This document shows, piece after piece, positions 27,625-36,301 of a stretch of DNA of 64,000 nt. Source of the stretch: JAJZSS01 sp964463505. GTDB taxonomy: Bacteria > Chloroflexota > Anaerolineae > Anaerolineales > UBA4823. The first letter of the stretch is position 1; each line of letters begins with the position of its first letter. The notes beneath the pieces are model-generated. The model was not told the DNA's origin. It saw only the letters and a program-made list of their open reading frames with translations, and did not search any database. The DNA is taken from contig CAYXDC010000004.1 in assembly GCA_964463505.1 (NCBI GenBank), positions 1 to 64,000 on the forward strand, given 5' to 3'. The position numbers were made by a program, and so were the translations under genes.

Positions 27625-30600
27625 TCAAGGGGTAGAAGGAACCGGCGTCGATGGCTCATCCGGTAATGGGGTGGGGGCAGGGGTATCCGTCTCGCGTGGG
27701 GGACGGGTAATCACAATGGTTGGGGTGGGCGTCGCCGTAGGGAGGGCAGTCGGCACGTTTGTTGGAGTAGGCGTTGGCGTCACCGTAGGTGTAGGCGTGG
27801 GCAAATTCAGGTTAACTGCTATTTTTATCTCAGCATGCGTATCTTCCGTGCTATGTAAACTCAAACGCAGGATCAGGGTTCCGGTGATATTATCGCGAAT
27901 TAGATCATCCATATACCAGGCGAATAATTCATTCGAGCTGCTCTGCGCGGCTTTACTTTGTGTTAAAGTCTTCCATTCCACAGGATCGCTCCCCAATCCA
28001 TAATCCAACTGCCAGTAATCAAACCACTGGCTTGCATTGGCAATCCCATGGATGATGAGTGGATTGTTGAGGATGGTTTCACCTGCGCGCGGGACGTTAA
28101 TCTCTAAGAATGGACGTGGATCACTGGATTTGCATTCACGGGGCGGGGTGAAGGTAATTCCATTTGAAAATCCAGCAGCCTCTGCCCAGGCTTTACCCTG
28201 CGGATCGCGTCTCAGCCACTGCTTGGCGAAATCATCCTTCACATTCAACACAAAACGCTCATCGGTAAATTCGGAACATTCCTGGGAGGCGCGCAACCCG
28301 GTCCAAGTATCGATCTCGAGGCGCTGCCAGAGGTCTTCTTCACGTGGTAGAGGTGGTTGGTCTGCCGCAAAGGTTTCTGTACGCTGTAACGGGCACCATT
28401 CTGATGGTAGCGTACCAGAAATTGCACAGATCACGTGATCCACTACTCCGCCAGGGCGAGATAATGGCGCTGGATTGCCACCGCTGATTTGCGGGACTGC
28501 GGTTTGCATAAATTCTGACCAGATAGGTGCAGCCCCGGTTAAACCACTGGTATTCACCATGGGGGTGTAATCCGCGTTCCCCACCCACACACCAACCGCC
28601 AGGTCAGGTGTATAACCCAGAGTCCAATTATCCCGGAAGTCGTTGGTTGTGCCAGTTTTCGCTGCTGCCTGAAACGGGAGATTCAACACCGAATTCGGTC
28701 CGAATGCCGGCGAGCGCGCCTCGTTGTCAGAAAGAATGGATGAAATCAGGTATGCATGTTCGGCGCGGATTACCTGATCTCCGGCTGGTTGATTATAGCG
28801 ATAAACCTCATTACCAGACTTATCCAGGATGCGGGTAATAGCCACGGCAGGCACACGTCTTCCATAATTTGCAATCGTAGCATAAGCATTGGTCAATTCC
28901 AGTAAAGTGACATCGCCTCCCCCTAGGGTTAGAGACAGGCCATAATCCGGGCGTGTAAGTGTAGTAATGCCCATGCGCTGGGCAAGATTGATAAAACCAT
29001 CCGGAGTGGATGTGTTTGGATCATCATAAATGCCGACGAAATTTAGCGTTTTGACTGCGGGTACATTGTAGGAATTCGCCAGAGCAGTACGCACAGTCAC
29101 GGGACCGTGAAACCGGTCGTCATAGTTGACGGGCACATAAGCGGGGCTGGGATCATTCGGAATTCCAGACGGTGGAAATTCAGAAGCCACATCCCAGATC
29201 AAGGTTGCGGGGGTCCAGCCTTTCTCGAAAGCCGCAATGTAGGTTAATGGTTTGATCGAAGAACCCGGCTGGCGAGGATTGATCGTCATATTGACCTGAC
29301 CCGAGATGGCTTCGTTGTAAAAATCTGCTGATCCAACCATCGCCAGGATCTCACCGCTGTTGGGGCGAATGGCGACCAATGCGCCCGAAGAAGCGCGGTT
29401 CTCTTGCAGCCGGTCTACCTGACTTTTAACAACTTGTTCAGCTAGATCTTGCAGACCAGGATCCAAGGTGGTGTAAACGGTAAATCCAGAGCGATAAATC
29501 GTTTGTGCATCGTACTGCTGCTCTAACAATGCGCGCACATAATCCACCCAATGCGGGTATCGTATTTGAATATCAGGCGATTTGAACGCGTAACTCTTCA
29601 TCTCGCTGGCGGCCTGGGTAACTGTTACTGGATCAAGGCAGATACGCTGTGGATGATTACTGACATAAATACAGCCTTGCTGCTGGCTGGCCTGATACAT
29701 TAAGACCAAGACCACTTCATGCCGTTCCAGGGCCAGGTCTGGACGAGTATATACATCATAAACCGAGGGCGCCTGGGGTAATCCAGCCAGAAAAGAAGCC
29801 TGCGCGAGCGTAAGTTGATCGGCGCGCACGCCAAAGTATGTCTCTGCTGCCGCCTCCACGCCATAGGCCAGGTTTCCATAGAAATTTTCATTCAGATATA
29901 ACTCGAGGATCTCATCCTTGGAATAACGGCGAGTAATCTCCGCCGCCAGTACAGCTTCCCTAATTTTTCGGTCATAGGACTGATTGATCCGTTCTTCCGG
30001 CGTGAATAATAATGTCCGGGCTAATTGTTGGGTGATGGTTGACGCGCCGGAGACAATTTCCCCGCTCTGGTAGTTTTGCCAGAATGCGCGAAAGATCGCC
30101 AGGATATTAAACCCAGGATGATCGTAGAATTCCTGATCTTCTGTCGCAATCGTAGCAGCGACTAAATACGGTGAGATCTCCGCAAGCGGAACGTAGGTGC
30201 GCCGTCCAGCGTTGGGGTCCAGGATTTCATAAAGTATATTGCCATTGCGATCCAGGATACGCGTTGTCTCGAATTGGGCTGCCTTCTGGCGCAGCTCATT
30301 AATATCCGGCAACGTAGAGGCGATACGGTAGTATTGAAAGATAACGAAAGAAGCCCCACATAAAAGCACAAGCGCCATCAAAAATGCCAGCACCAGAGTC
30401 GTGCGCGCCAGGCAGCCGGTGTTGGCGGAGAAATCAAAACCAGGCTGGCGTCTCGGCTTCGATTTTGAGCGCGCAGGTCGAACGGGCGGCGGTGGTGAAA
30501 CAGGCGCCGCAGGTGTCACCGGATTACGTGAGGAGGGCTTGGACCGGCGAGGTGAAGAATCATAGGCTACAGGTGATACACGAGTGGCATTAACATCGAT

Positions 30601-31107
30601 CTCATCCACACGCCGCGGCAGGGGAAATCCATACTTATCCAGTGCAGGCGTACCAGTGGGTGGCGTTCTCCCCCCAAAAGGAACATGCGCTACACCTCCC
30701 GAGCCAGGTCCCAAGGGTGCGGTATCCTCATCATCCTTTACTGTCATTGGCTGGGTAGATAAATCGATTGGAGGAACGGCATTTGAGGCGCTAGATGGCA
30801 AACCAACTTTTTCTTCTGGCTCATCTACTTCCTCGGCCAGAATAGCTGCGTCCGCTGTGTCCACCTGGTCAGCGGGCAGATTATGCCCCACCTGCTCTTC
30901 ATCCATACTGCCCGGTGTTACCAGGCTGTCTTGATGGTTAAAATATGCATCTGCTTCTGAATTAACCGAGTGAGACGGGTCATTTTCGGCGTTTTCCTGC
31001 GCCAATAATGCCATCATTTCTTCTTCGTCCATGTCTTCAGCATTGACCAGGCGATGAAAACGATCAACCGGTTCTTCTTGCGGCGTCGAATTATTTTCTT
31101 CCGTCAT
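27625..31107 (-). CDS. Class A penicillin-binding protein (glycosyltransferase/transpeptidase)
   Basis: 1160 residues from ATG 31107, preceded by a GAGG site; an in-frame start 42 bp upstream lacks one. About 240 mostly acidic, disordered cytoplasmic residues precede one membrane span (about 241-266). The glycosyltransferase-51 domain (about 305-460) carries ATEDQEFYDHPG and the conserved TITQQL motif. The transpeptidase domain has Ser616 in GSSIKP, then SYN and KTGTTN. A C-terminal extracellular domain (about 885-1085) and a Thr/Pro repeat tail complete it. The enzyme polymerises and cross-links peptidoglycan outside the cytoplasmic membrane. Usual length is 650-850 residues, so both ends are extended. 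The MaoC gene lies just upstream on the same strand. Confidence 0.93.
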   Translation of the reverse strand: MTEENNSTPQEEPVDRFHRLVNAEDMDEEEMMALLAQENAENDPSHSVNSEADAYFNHQDSLVTPGSMDEEQVGHNLPADQVDTADAAILAEEVDEPEEKVGLPSSASNAVPPIDLSTQPMTVKDDEDTAPLGPGSGGVAHVPFGGRTPPTGTPALDKYGFPLPRRVDEIDVNATRVSPVAYDSSPRRSKPSSRNPVTPAAPVSPPPPVRPARSKSKPRRQPGFDFSANTGCLARTTLVLAFLMALVLLCGASFVIFQYYRIASTLPDINELRQKAAQFETTRILDRNGNILYEILDPNAGRRTYVPLAEISPYLVAATIATEDQEFYDHPGFNILAIFRAFWQNYQSGEIVSGASTITQQLARTLLFTPEERINQSYDRKIREAVLAAEITRRYSKDEILELYLNENFYGNLAYGVEAAAETYFGVRADQLTLAQASFLAGLPQAPSVYDVYTRPDLALERHEVVLVLMYQASQQQGCIYVSNHPQRICLDPVTVTQAASEMKSYAFKSPDIQIRYPHWVDYVRALLEQQYDAQTIYRSGFTVYTTLDPGLQDLAEQVVKSQVDRLQENRASSGALVAIRPNSGEILAMVGSADFYNEAISGQVNMTINPRQPGSSIKPLTYIAAFEKGWTPATLIWDVASEFPPSGIPNDPSPAYVPVNYDDRFHGPVTVRTALANSYNVPAVKTLNFVGIYDDPNTSTPDGFINLAQRMGITTLTRPDYGLSLTLGGGDVTLLELTNAYATIANYGRRVPAVAITRILDKSGNEVYRYNQPAGDQVIRAEHAYLISSILSDNEARSPAFGPNSVLNLPFQAAAKTGTTNDFRDNWTLGYTPDLAVGVWVGNADYTPMVNTSGLTGAAPIWSEFMQTAVPQISGGNPAPLSRPGGVVDHVICAISGTLPSEWCPLQRTETFAADQPPLPREEDLWQRLEIDTWTGLRASQECSEFTDERFVLNVKDDFAKQWLRRDPQGKAWAEAAGFSNGITFTPPRECKSSDPRPFLEINVPRAGETILNNPLIIHGIANASQWFDYWQLDYGLGSDPVEWKTLTQSKAAQSSSNELFAWYMDDLIRDNITGTLILRLSLHSTEDTHAEIKIAVNLNLPTPTPTVTPTPTPTNVPTALPTATPTPTIVITRPPRETDTPAPTPLPDEPSTPVPSTP

Positions 31108-31145
31108 ACAAGCCTCAATAATGGAAACGCGATGACATCCGCAAA

Positions 31146-31616
31146 TCAACTCGGACGTGCGGAGATAAGCGCCTTCCAGATTCCCTTCATGACCGTCTCA
31201 CCGGTCTGGTTTTTGACATCCAGGCTAATAACAATAGCGCCTCCGCCCAGGCGGCGAATTTCTTTGGTTTCCAAGACTTCAACCTCAACATGGATCGTAT
31301 CGCTAATATGGATCGGCTGGATAAATTTCCACTCATTGATCTCTCGAAATGCAAGAATGGTGCCTTCCATCATGCCAGTTTGAACCACTAACCCAGAAGC
31401 GATGGATAAGCCGAGCAAGCCATGGGCTACACGCTGCCCGAATGGCGTTTGCGCGGCGTAAACCGCATCCGTATGGATCTGGTTGAAATCACCTGATAAG
31501 CCAGCAAAGGTGATGATATCCGATTCTGAAACCGTTCTACCTGCCGAGATGATACGCTGACCAACAAAAAATTCCTCAAAATACATTCCACGCGGGTCTG
31601 ATGAAAATCCGCTCAT
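31146..31616 (-). CDS. MaoC-like (R)-hydratase
   Basis: 156 residues forming a single hot-dog domain. The hydratase-2 catalytic pair is visible in GDFNQIHTD (Asp and His) near residue 43, followed by the AHGLLGLSIASGL helix. Family members hydrate 2-enoyl-CoA to (R)-3-hydroxyacyl-CoA or act on other acyl-CoA compounds. It lies 38 bp upstream of the penicillin-binding protein gene on the same strand; no functional connection is evident. The start is ATG 31616. Confidence 0.88.
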   Translation of the reverse strand: MSGFSSDPRGMYFEEFFVGQRIISAGRTVSESDIITFAGLSGDFNQIHTDAVYAAQTPFGQRVAHGLLGLSIASGLVVQTGMMEGTILAFREINEWKFIQPIHISDTIHVEVEVLETKEIRRLGGGAIVISLDVKNQTGETVMKGIWKALISARPS

Positions 31617-31698
31617 GGGGTGAGCTCCTTCAATCCAATTTTTTATACAATTGGTACATGCTTAGTCACCATTCTAGCATAAAACCCTATAAAATCCT

Positions 31699-31727
31699 TT
31701 GACCGGAGCGCAAAACTACCATACAAT
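31699..31727 (+). promoter_or_regulatory. Sigma-70-type promoter, probably leaderless
   Basis: TTGACC (31699-31704) and TACAAT (31722-31727) are separated by 17 bp, an ideal spacing. The expected transcription start, about 7 bp on, coincides with ATG 31734, so the mRNA would have little or no leader. Confidence 0.75.
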
Positions 31728-31733
31728 GGGGTT

Positions 31734-34118
31734 ATGAGAACCTGGAATTTAGCTGCTGGTGACCCACTGTGTTTGAATCTGGCTGCAGATGCCCGCCTTG
31801 GGAAGGTGGATTATGCCAATGATCATATCTGGAAAATAGCCTGGCAAAACGGAGCGCCTCCAGCCGTAGCGATTGAAACCACATTTGGATTACGCGCCCG
31901 TAGTTTTCGGATATTTCCACGCTTTTCTGAAGCTGATCGCACTTACACAGACCCGACTGAATTTGCCTCACCACCAACGGTACATCAAGCCTTTCCAAAT
32001 TACATAGCTCTGCATTTCACGCCAATTCCAAGCATAGACGTTGATTACGAACTATGGGTTCCCAGCTCGCAGTCTCTGGCAGGGCGGCTTACTTTTACCA
32101 ATTCTTCTGCAGAAGACCGTTCCATCCAGCTGGATATGACAGCCCAATTAACTCCCAATGAAGGTCAGCGTATGGCCTCATTGGAGTTGGAAGCAGCCAC
32201 AGTGCTCTCAGGCATCAGTTCTGATCTATCCCCCATCGTCTTCATGACCGGTGGCAGCCGACCAGGAAGCGGTTCTTTTCCTTCCTTGCGCCAGGACATC
32301 CACCTGCATCCCAGCGAGAGTAAATCTGTTGTATGGACTGAAGCAGCCTTACCCAGCCCAATAACCTCTTTTGCAGCAGCACGCCAGCTGGCGTCTCGGA
32401 ATTGGGATGCAGAGATTGCCCGGCTGGAGTTAGTCAATGCTGGGACTCTTGAGCTTTATACTGGCAATTCTGAATGGGATGCGACATTCAAATGGGCACA
32501 AAAACAGGCCCTTGGCCTGATTATTAGTGAGGGCCCTGGTCTTCCACACCCATCTATTGTACTTTCCCGCCAGCCAGATCAAGGATTTTCTCCACGCGGC
32601 GATGGCTCGGATTACAGCCATCACTGGAACGGACAGAGTCCCCTGGAAGTCCTTCACCTGAGCGATCTGATCTTACCCAGCGCGCCTGAGATCGTTAAAG
32701 GGCTGGTAAAAAACTTCCTTGCTGTTCAGATGGAAGATGGTTCTATTGATTTAAAACCTGGTCTGGCAAGTCAACGCAGCCGAATTCAAGCAACACCAGT
32801 TCTGGCCAGCCTTACCTGGCGAATCTACCAATCAACCGCAGACCGTAAATTCCTGGGAGAGGTCTACCCGGGGCTGGTTAAATTCATCCACAGCTGGTTT
32901 ACTCCCGAACATGATCGAGATCAGGATGGTGTGCCAGAGTGGGACCATCCAATTCAATCCGGCTATGAAGATCACCCACTGTATGCCAATTGGCACGGCT
33001 GGTCGCAAGGGATTGATATATCCAGTGCTGAGAGCCCATCTTTAATCGCTTGCTTGCTACGTGAGCTCGAGGTACTGCAATGTATCGCTACTGAATTAAA
33101 TCAAAATGGCAGTTCGGGAGAGTTCGAAGGCTTTGCTACCGGCCTCGAACAAGCCCTGCAAGAATGTTGGGACGAACAACAAGGTATCTTTATTGAGCGC
33201 GATCGGGATGCACACACCAGCGATGGAGCTCAATGGCTGGGTGATCGGATTGGACCAGGCAGCATTTTCATCCAACCTGATTTCTCCCAGACGCTGCGCC
33301 TTGTCATTAAAATTAAAACCGGCGATGCGGGTTCCCGGCATCCCCGTGTCGTCGTCCATGGAACCAGCATTTCGGGTATGAGACGAGTGGAAGAAATTAC
33401 CGAGGAACGATTTAAATGGCTGCTGGGGATTGGAATCTTGACCGGTGAGCGAATTTACCAATCCATAGAGCAAGTTGATATCCAAAACATCACCCCCGAT
33501 GACCAGGTCTCTCTACACACAGCCGGTTATCAATGTAATACCCTTCCGCAAATGCTGCCATTATGGACAGGCCGGTTGGCAGAGGCAACAACTGAACATC
33601 TGATAAGCAATTCGATAACCAACCCTGAGCGTTTTTGGCATCCTTTTGGATTACCTGGTTGCGTGGATACGCCCATTTTTTCTGGTATGGAAATATGCAC
33701 TGGCTGCGATCCCATGTGGAACGCATTGATCGCCGAAGGATTGCTCGTTTCTGGTTATCCTCAAGCCGCAGCTGAACTTTTCGACCGTTTGATGAATGCA
33801 ACCATATCATCGTTAAAAACAAATGCTGAGTTTCGGCGTTATTATCATGCAGATACTGGTCAGGGCATGGGCGAACCGAATTCGCTGAATGGTTTGCCGC
33901 CACTCGGGTTATTCTTGCGCATCCTGGGAGTCCAGATTGTTTCCAGTACGAGGGTTGAAATATTCGGAGAAAACCCCTTCCCTTGGCCAGTTACGATAAA
34001 ATATCGAGGACTGACGATTCTGCGTGGAAAAGAAAAAACTACCATCATCTTTCCCGATGGTCAAACCGTTGAGTCGAATGAGCTCACACCCCAAGTAATC
34101 TCCCTGGAGATGCCGTGA
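31734..34118 (+). CDS. Six-hairpin glycosidase-like protein (GH63/MGH1-like)
   Basis: 794 residues without a signal peptide. A beta-rich N-terminal domain (about 1-230) is followed by a helical region (about 250-790) that looks like an (alpha/alpha)6 toroid. Segments such as DQDGVPEWDHP and FWHPFGLPG resemble glycogen-debranching or GH63-type enzymes. A short beta insertion (about 520-590) interrupts the toroid. A cytosolic role in trimming glucans or glucosylglycerate-like solutes is possible, but I cannot identify the catalytic acids with confidence. The two cyclic-di-AMP receptor-like genes follow within 31 bp and may share its transcript. Confidence 0.6.
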   Translation: MRTWNLAAGDPLCLNLAADARLGKVDYANDHIWKIAWQNGAPPAVAIETTFGLRARSFRIFPRFSEADRTYTDPTEFASPPTVHQAFPNYIALHFTPIPSIDVDYELWVPSSQSLAGRLTFTNSSAEDRSIQLDMTAQLTPNEGQRMASLELEAATVLSGISSDLSPIVFMTGGSRPGSGSFPSLRQDIHLHPSESKSVVWTEAALPSPITSFAAARQLASRNWDAEIARLELVNAGTLELYTGNSEWDATFKWAQKQALGLIISEGPGLPHPSIVLSRQPDQGFSPRGDGSDYSHHWNGQSPLEVLHLSDLILPSAPEIVKGLVKNFLAVQMEDGSIDLKPGLASQRSRIQATPVLASLTWRIYQSTADRKFLGEVYPGLVKFIHSWFTPEHDRDQDGVPEWDHPIQSGYEDHPLYANWHGWSQGIDISSAESPSLIACLLRELEVLQCIATELNQNGSSGEFEGFATGLEQALQECWDEQQGIFIERDRDAHTSDGAQWLGDRIGPGSIFIQPDFSQTLRLVIKIKTGDAGSRHPRVVVHGTSISGMRRVEEITEERFKWLLGIGILTGERIYQSIEQVDIQNITPDDQVSLHTAGYQCNTLPQMLPLWTGRLAEATTEHLISNSITNPERFWHPFGLPGCVDTPIFSGMEICTGCDPMWNALIAEGLLVSGYPQAAAELFDRLMNATISSLKTNAEFRRYYHADTGQGMGEPNSLNGLPPLGLFLRILGVQIVSSTRVEIFGENPFPWPVTIKYRGLTILRGKEKTTIIFPDGQTVESNELTPQVISLEMP

Positions 34119-34149
34119 CTACCTCCAATTAGAAATGGAGAAAATTGAT

Positions 34150-34539
34150 ATGGAAGGATTTACCCCGAACCCCCAACCCACTCCAACAGGAACCCCAGAC
34201 TCACCTGGAAAGATTGACCGCTTGATGGCTGCTATGATCCAGATTCAAGATATGGACAAAGCCATTCGTGCGCTCAGCAAGCTGGGCTTTTCTGTTACTC
34301 AGATATCTACTACCGGTGGCTTCTTAGGGCGAAGTAACGCGACGCTGCTAATAGGCTTCCCTACGGCCATGGAAGCGCTGGCCCTGGAAGCTCTACAGAA
34401 GAATTGTCGCCGCCGGGTGGAATATGCTGCCACACCCCTGGAAGGAGCGCCATTTCATATGCCACTCGCCACCCCCATCCCGGTGGGTGGGGCGACAGTC
34501 TTTACTTTTGCAGTGGAACACTACGAGGAGATCGGATGA
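34150..34539 (+). CDS. Cyclic-di-AMP receptor-like protein (DarA/PstA family), copy 1
   Basis: 129 residues from ATG 34150, which has a GGAG site 9 bp upstream; ATG 34135 is possible but lacks one. After a Pro-rich N-terminal stretch comes a PII-like fold with the family signature TGGFLGRSNATLLIG. The DarA/PstA family (about 109 residues in Firmicutes) binds cyclic di-AMP as a trimer. The C-terminal strand (TVFTFAVEHYEEI) matches the family end. It overlaps copy 2 by ATGA, so both subunits should be made together and might form a mixed trimer. Confidence 0.85.
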   Translation: MEGFTPNPQPTPTGTPDSPGKIDRLMAAMIQIQDMDKAIRALSKLGFSVTQISTTGGFLGRSNATLLIGFPTAMEALALEALQKNCRRRVEYAATPLEGAPFHMPLATPIPVGGATVFTFAVEHYEEIG

Positions 34540-34802
34540 AGCTAATAATTGCTATCCTACGCGACATTGATAAAGATCCGGTATCCACATCACTGGTGGC
34601 GTCTGGTTTTCGCGTTACACTGGTTTCTTCAACAGGAGGCTTCTTAAGGCGCGGTTCCAGCACTTTGATGATCGGCGTTGATGATGAAAAGCTAGAGGAG
34701 GCCTTGCAAACCATTCGCACCCACCTTGATCCATCGGGTACATCCGAGAGCAAGAAGGCCACCCTATTTGTGCTCAATGTTGAACATTACACACAGATCT
34801 GA
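34536..34802 (+). CDS. Cyclic-di-AMP receptor-like protein (DarA/PstA family), copy 2
   Basis: 88 residues from ATG 34536, which overlaps the stop of copy 1. It begins directly with the first PII-like strand (MKLIIAILRDID), carries the signature STGGFLRRGSSTLMIGV, and ends LFVLNVEHYTQI. It is shorter than the 109-residue Firmicute protein because the loop between the halves is reduced. It has diverged strongly from copy 1, which suggests separate roles or a heteromer. Confidence 0.85.
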   Translation: MKLIIAILRDIDKDPVSTSLVASGFRVTLVSSTGGFLRRGSSTLMIGVDDEKLEEALQTIRTHLDPSGTSESKKATLFVLNVEHYTQI

Positions 34803-34856
34803 ATGTATTGATCCCTAGCCAAGTTGTAGGGGCGGCAAATCCAACTGCCTGGCTGG

Positions 34857-35441
34857 CTATTCGGAGCGGGTAGGTTCTTTAAATTCTTCGACCTGATATA
34901 CGTACACCTGCAGGGGCTTAATTCGCCATAAATCGTGCGCTGCCCCCATTTTTTCGCACAGATAGCCAAGAAATTGGGCTTTATCAGGAATTTTTTCCCA
35001 CACCTGTGGTAGAAAAGTCGCCCGGTGTATACCATCACGCAAGATCACCCCATCGATACCAACGCGTATTTTATCCAATAATTCACCTGGGGTTGTGTAC
35101 TCAACCAACTCTGGAGTAGACAGATAAGACACTTCGATCTCAATCTGGTCTAATTCGTTCGGGCTGACTGGAGGGAAGCGGTAATCCTGCAAAGCTGCTG
35201 CAACAGCATGCTGACGGACATCCTCTGCTAATGGCAGGTATGCCTCTAGAGCCCCGATACAGCCGCGTAATTCCCCTTGCCTGGTGAGAGTGACAAACGT
35301 GGCGCCCAATTCTCCCAGGCAACCAGCCAGTTGATCATAACGCAGTGGCGGCAACCCTTCACCACGCACACCGGTTTCAAGCGCCTCACGGGCCAACGCC
35401 AGGAGGTGCTGTTTTTCTGATAAGGTCAGGCTTTCTTTCAT
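34857..35441 (-). CDS. AMMECR1 domain protein
   Basis: 194 residues, almost the full AMMECR1 domain. The family signature LRGCIGALEAY is present, as are the FPPVS segment and the EIEVSYLSTPE strand that follow it. In bacteria this domain often occurs with radical-SAM and MEMO-like genes (the AmmeMemoRadiSam set), but neither is seen here, and the biochemical role is unknown. A strong GGGGGAGG ribosome site precedes ATG 35441. It follows the flavin reductase gene by 21 bp. Confidence 0.9.
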   Translation of the reverse strand: MKESLTLSEKQHLLALAREALETGVRGEGLPPLRYDQLAGCLGELGATFVTLTRQGELRGCIGALEAYLPLAEDVRQHAVAAALQDYRFPPVSPNELDQIEIEVSYLSTPELVEYTTPGELLDKIRVGIDGVILRDGIHRATFLPQVWEKIPDKAQFLGYLCEKMGAAHDLWRIKPLQVYVYQVEEFKEPTRSE

Positions 35442-35462
35442 TCCCTCCCCCCATCCTTGCGA

Positions 35463-35963
35463 TCAACTATCGCAATTGTGATACGCACGCTCAAAGTATA
35501 CTAACGGCCTTGATTCCTGGCCAATCCTCAAAGCGATTACTTCTCCAAGAAATATGGTGTGTGTGCCGGCATCCGTTACGGAAAGCACCCGGCAATCAAA
35601 GCCTGCTAAACCATCCGCCAGGAGCGGCGCTCCCGTTTTTAAGGTGATCACATCCAGGCCTTGAAATCGATCTTCTATATCCGGTACGCGCCCCGCGAAG
35701 CGTTCCGAGATAAAATTCTGCTCTGCACCCAAAATCGTAACGCCAAAGAAGCCACTGGCCTGGATCATCTGATTCGTTTTTACGCCTTGCTCCAAAGAGA
35801 TCAATACCAGCGGCGGCTCCAAGGATATCGATGTAAATGAACTAACTGTCATCCCATGCCAGTGACCTGCGTATTGAGCAGTAACAACGGTAACACCCGT
35901 CGCCCAACGGCGCATGGCACTCCTAAACTGTTCCGGATCAACAAAATCACCAATAAGGCTCAC
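35463..35963 (-). CDS. Flavin reductase family protein
   Basis: 166 residues, the normal size of a flavin reductase-like (FMN-binding split barrel) protein. Typical segments are FRSAMRRWATGVTVVTA, GMTVSSFTSISLEPPLVLIS and the C-terminal HTIFLGEVIAL. Such enzymes use NAD(P)H to reduce FMN or FAD for a partner monooxygenase or ferric reductase; no partner is in view. The start is GTG 35963 with a TTGAGG site. It is divergent from the rpsF operon across the assembly gap. Confidence 0.9.
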   Translation of the reverse strand: MSLIGDFVDPEQFRSAMRRWATGVTVVTAQYAGHWHGMTVSSFTSISLEPPLVLISLEQGVKTNQMIQASGFFGVTILGAEQNFISERFAGRVPDIEDRFQGLDVITLKTGAPLLADGLAGFDCRVLSVTDAGTHTIFLGEVIALRIGQESRPLVYFERAYHNCDS

Positions 35964-36058
35964 AAAAATACCTCAAGGAAAGATTAACCTCATCATACAT
36001 TCCAGGGATCACACCGTCAAGAGGTGGCAAGCCGAATGTGGATAGAATTCAAGTCTAT

Positions 36059-36113
36059 AACCAGGCCAGAGTAGAAATGTCCCCCTGTCAACACAAAGTA
36101 GAAATGTCCCCCT
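36059..36113. repeat. 55-bp repeat, left of the assembly gap
   Basis: These 55 bases are identical to 36214-36268 on the other side of the gap. Inside, the 16-mer GTAGAAATGTCCCCCT occurs twice (36071-36086 and 36098-36113), 27 bp apart. Such tandem sites are common at transposable-element ends, but no transposase is visible. Confidence 0.9.
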
Positions 36114-36213
36114 NNNNNNNNNNNNNNNNNNNNNNNNNNNNNNNNNNNNNNNNNNNNNNNNNNNNNNNNNNNNNNNNNNNNNNNNNNNNNNNNNNNNNNN
36201 NNNNNNNNNNNNN
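36114..36213. other. Assembly gap of 100 N
   Basis: Exactly 100 unknown bases, the conventional placeholder for a gap of unknown length. The same 55 bp end both neighbouring contigs, so the real distance may be very short or may contain a repeated element. Confidence 0.97.
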
Positions 36214-36268
36214 AACCAGGCCAGAGTAGAAATGTCCCCCTGTCAACACAAAGTAGAAATGTCCCCCT
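36214..36268. repeat. 55-bp repeat, right of the assembly gap
   Basis: Exact copy of 36059-36113, again containing two GTAGAAATGTCCCCCT units. It ends about 125 bp before rpsF. The sequence TTGCAA at 36269-36274, directly beside it, with TAAACT at 36291-36296 (16-bp spacing), is a possible rpsF promoter. Confidence 0.9.
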
Positions 36269-36301
36269 TTGCAAAACCTGCAACGTATGTTAAACTAATG
36301 C

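Noticed and set aside
27660..28003. Open frame on the plus strand with Val/Gly repeats opposite the penicillin-binding protein tail
   Set aside because: It is the complement of the Thr/Pro repeat codons and has no homology or ribosome site of its own.
34818..34860. Imperfect inverted repeat between the cyclic-di-AMP receptor and AMMECR1 genes
   Set aside because: The stem has a three-base bulge, there is no T-tract on either strand, and it overlaps the end of AMMECR1; too weak to call a terminator.
36017..36283. Open frames running through the N gap
   Set aside because: They exist only because unknown bases are read as coding; the known parts are repeat sequence.
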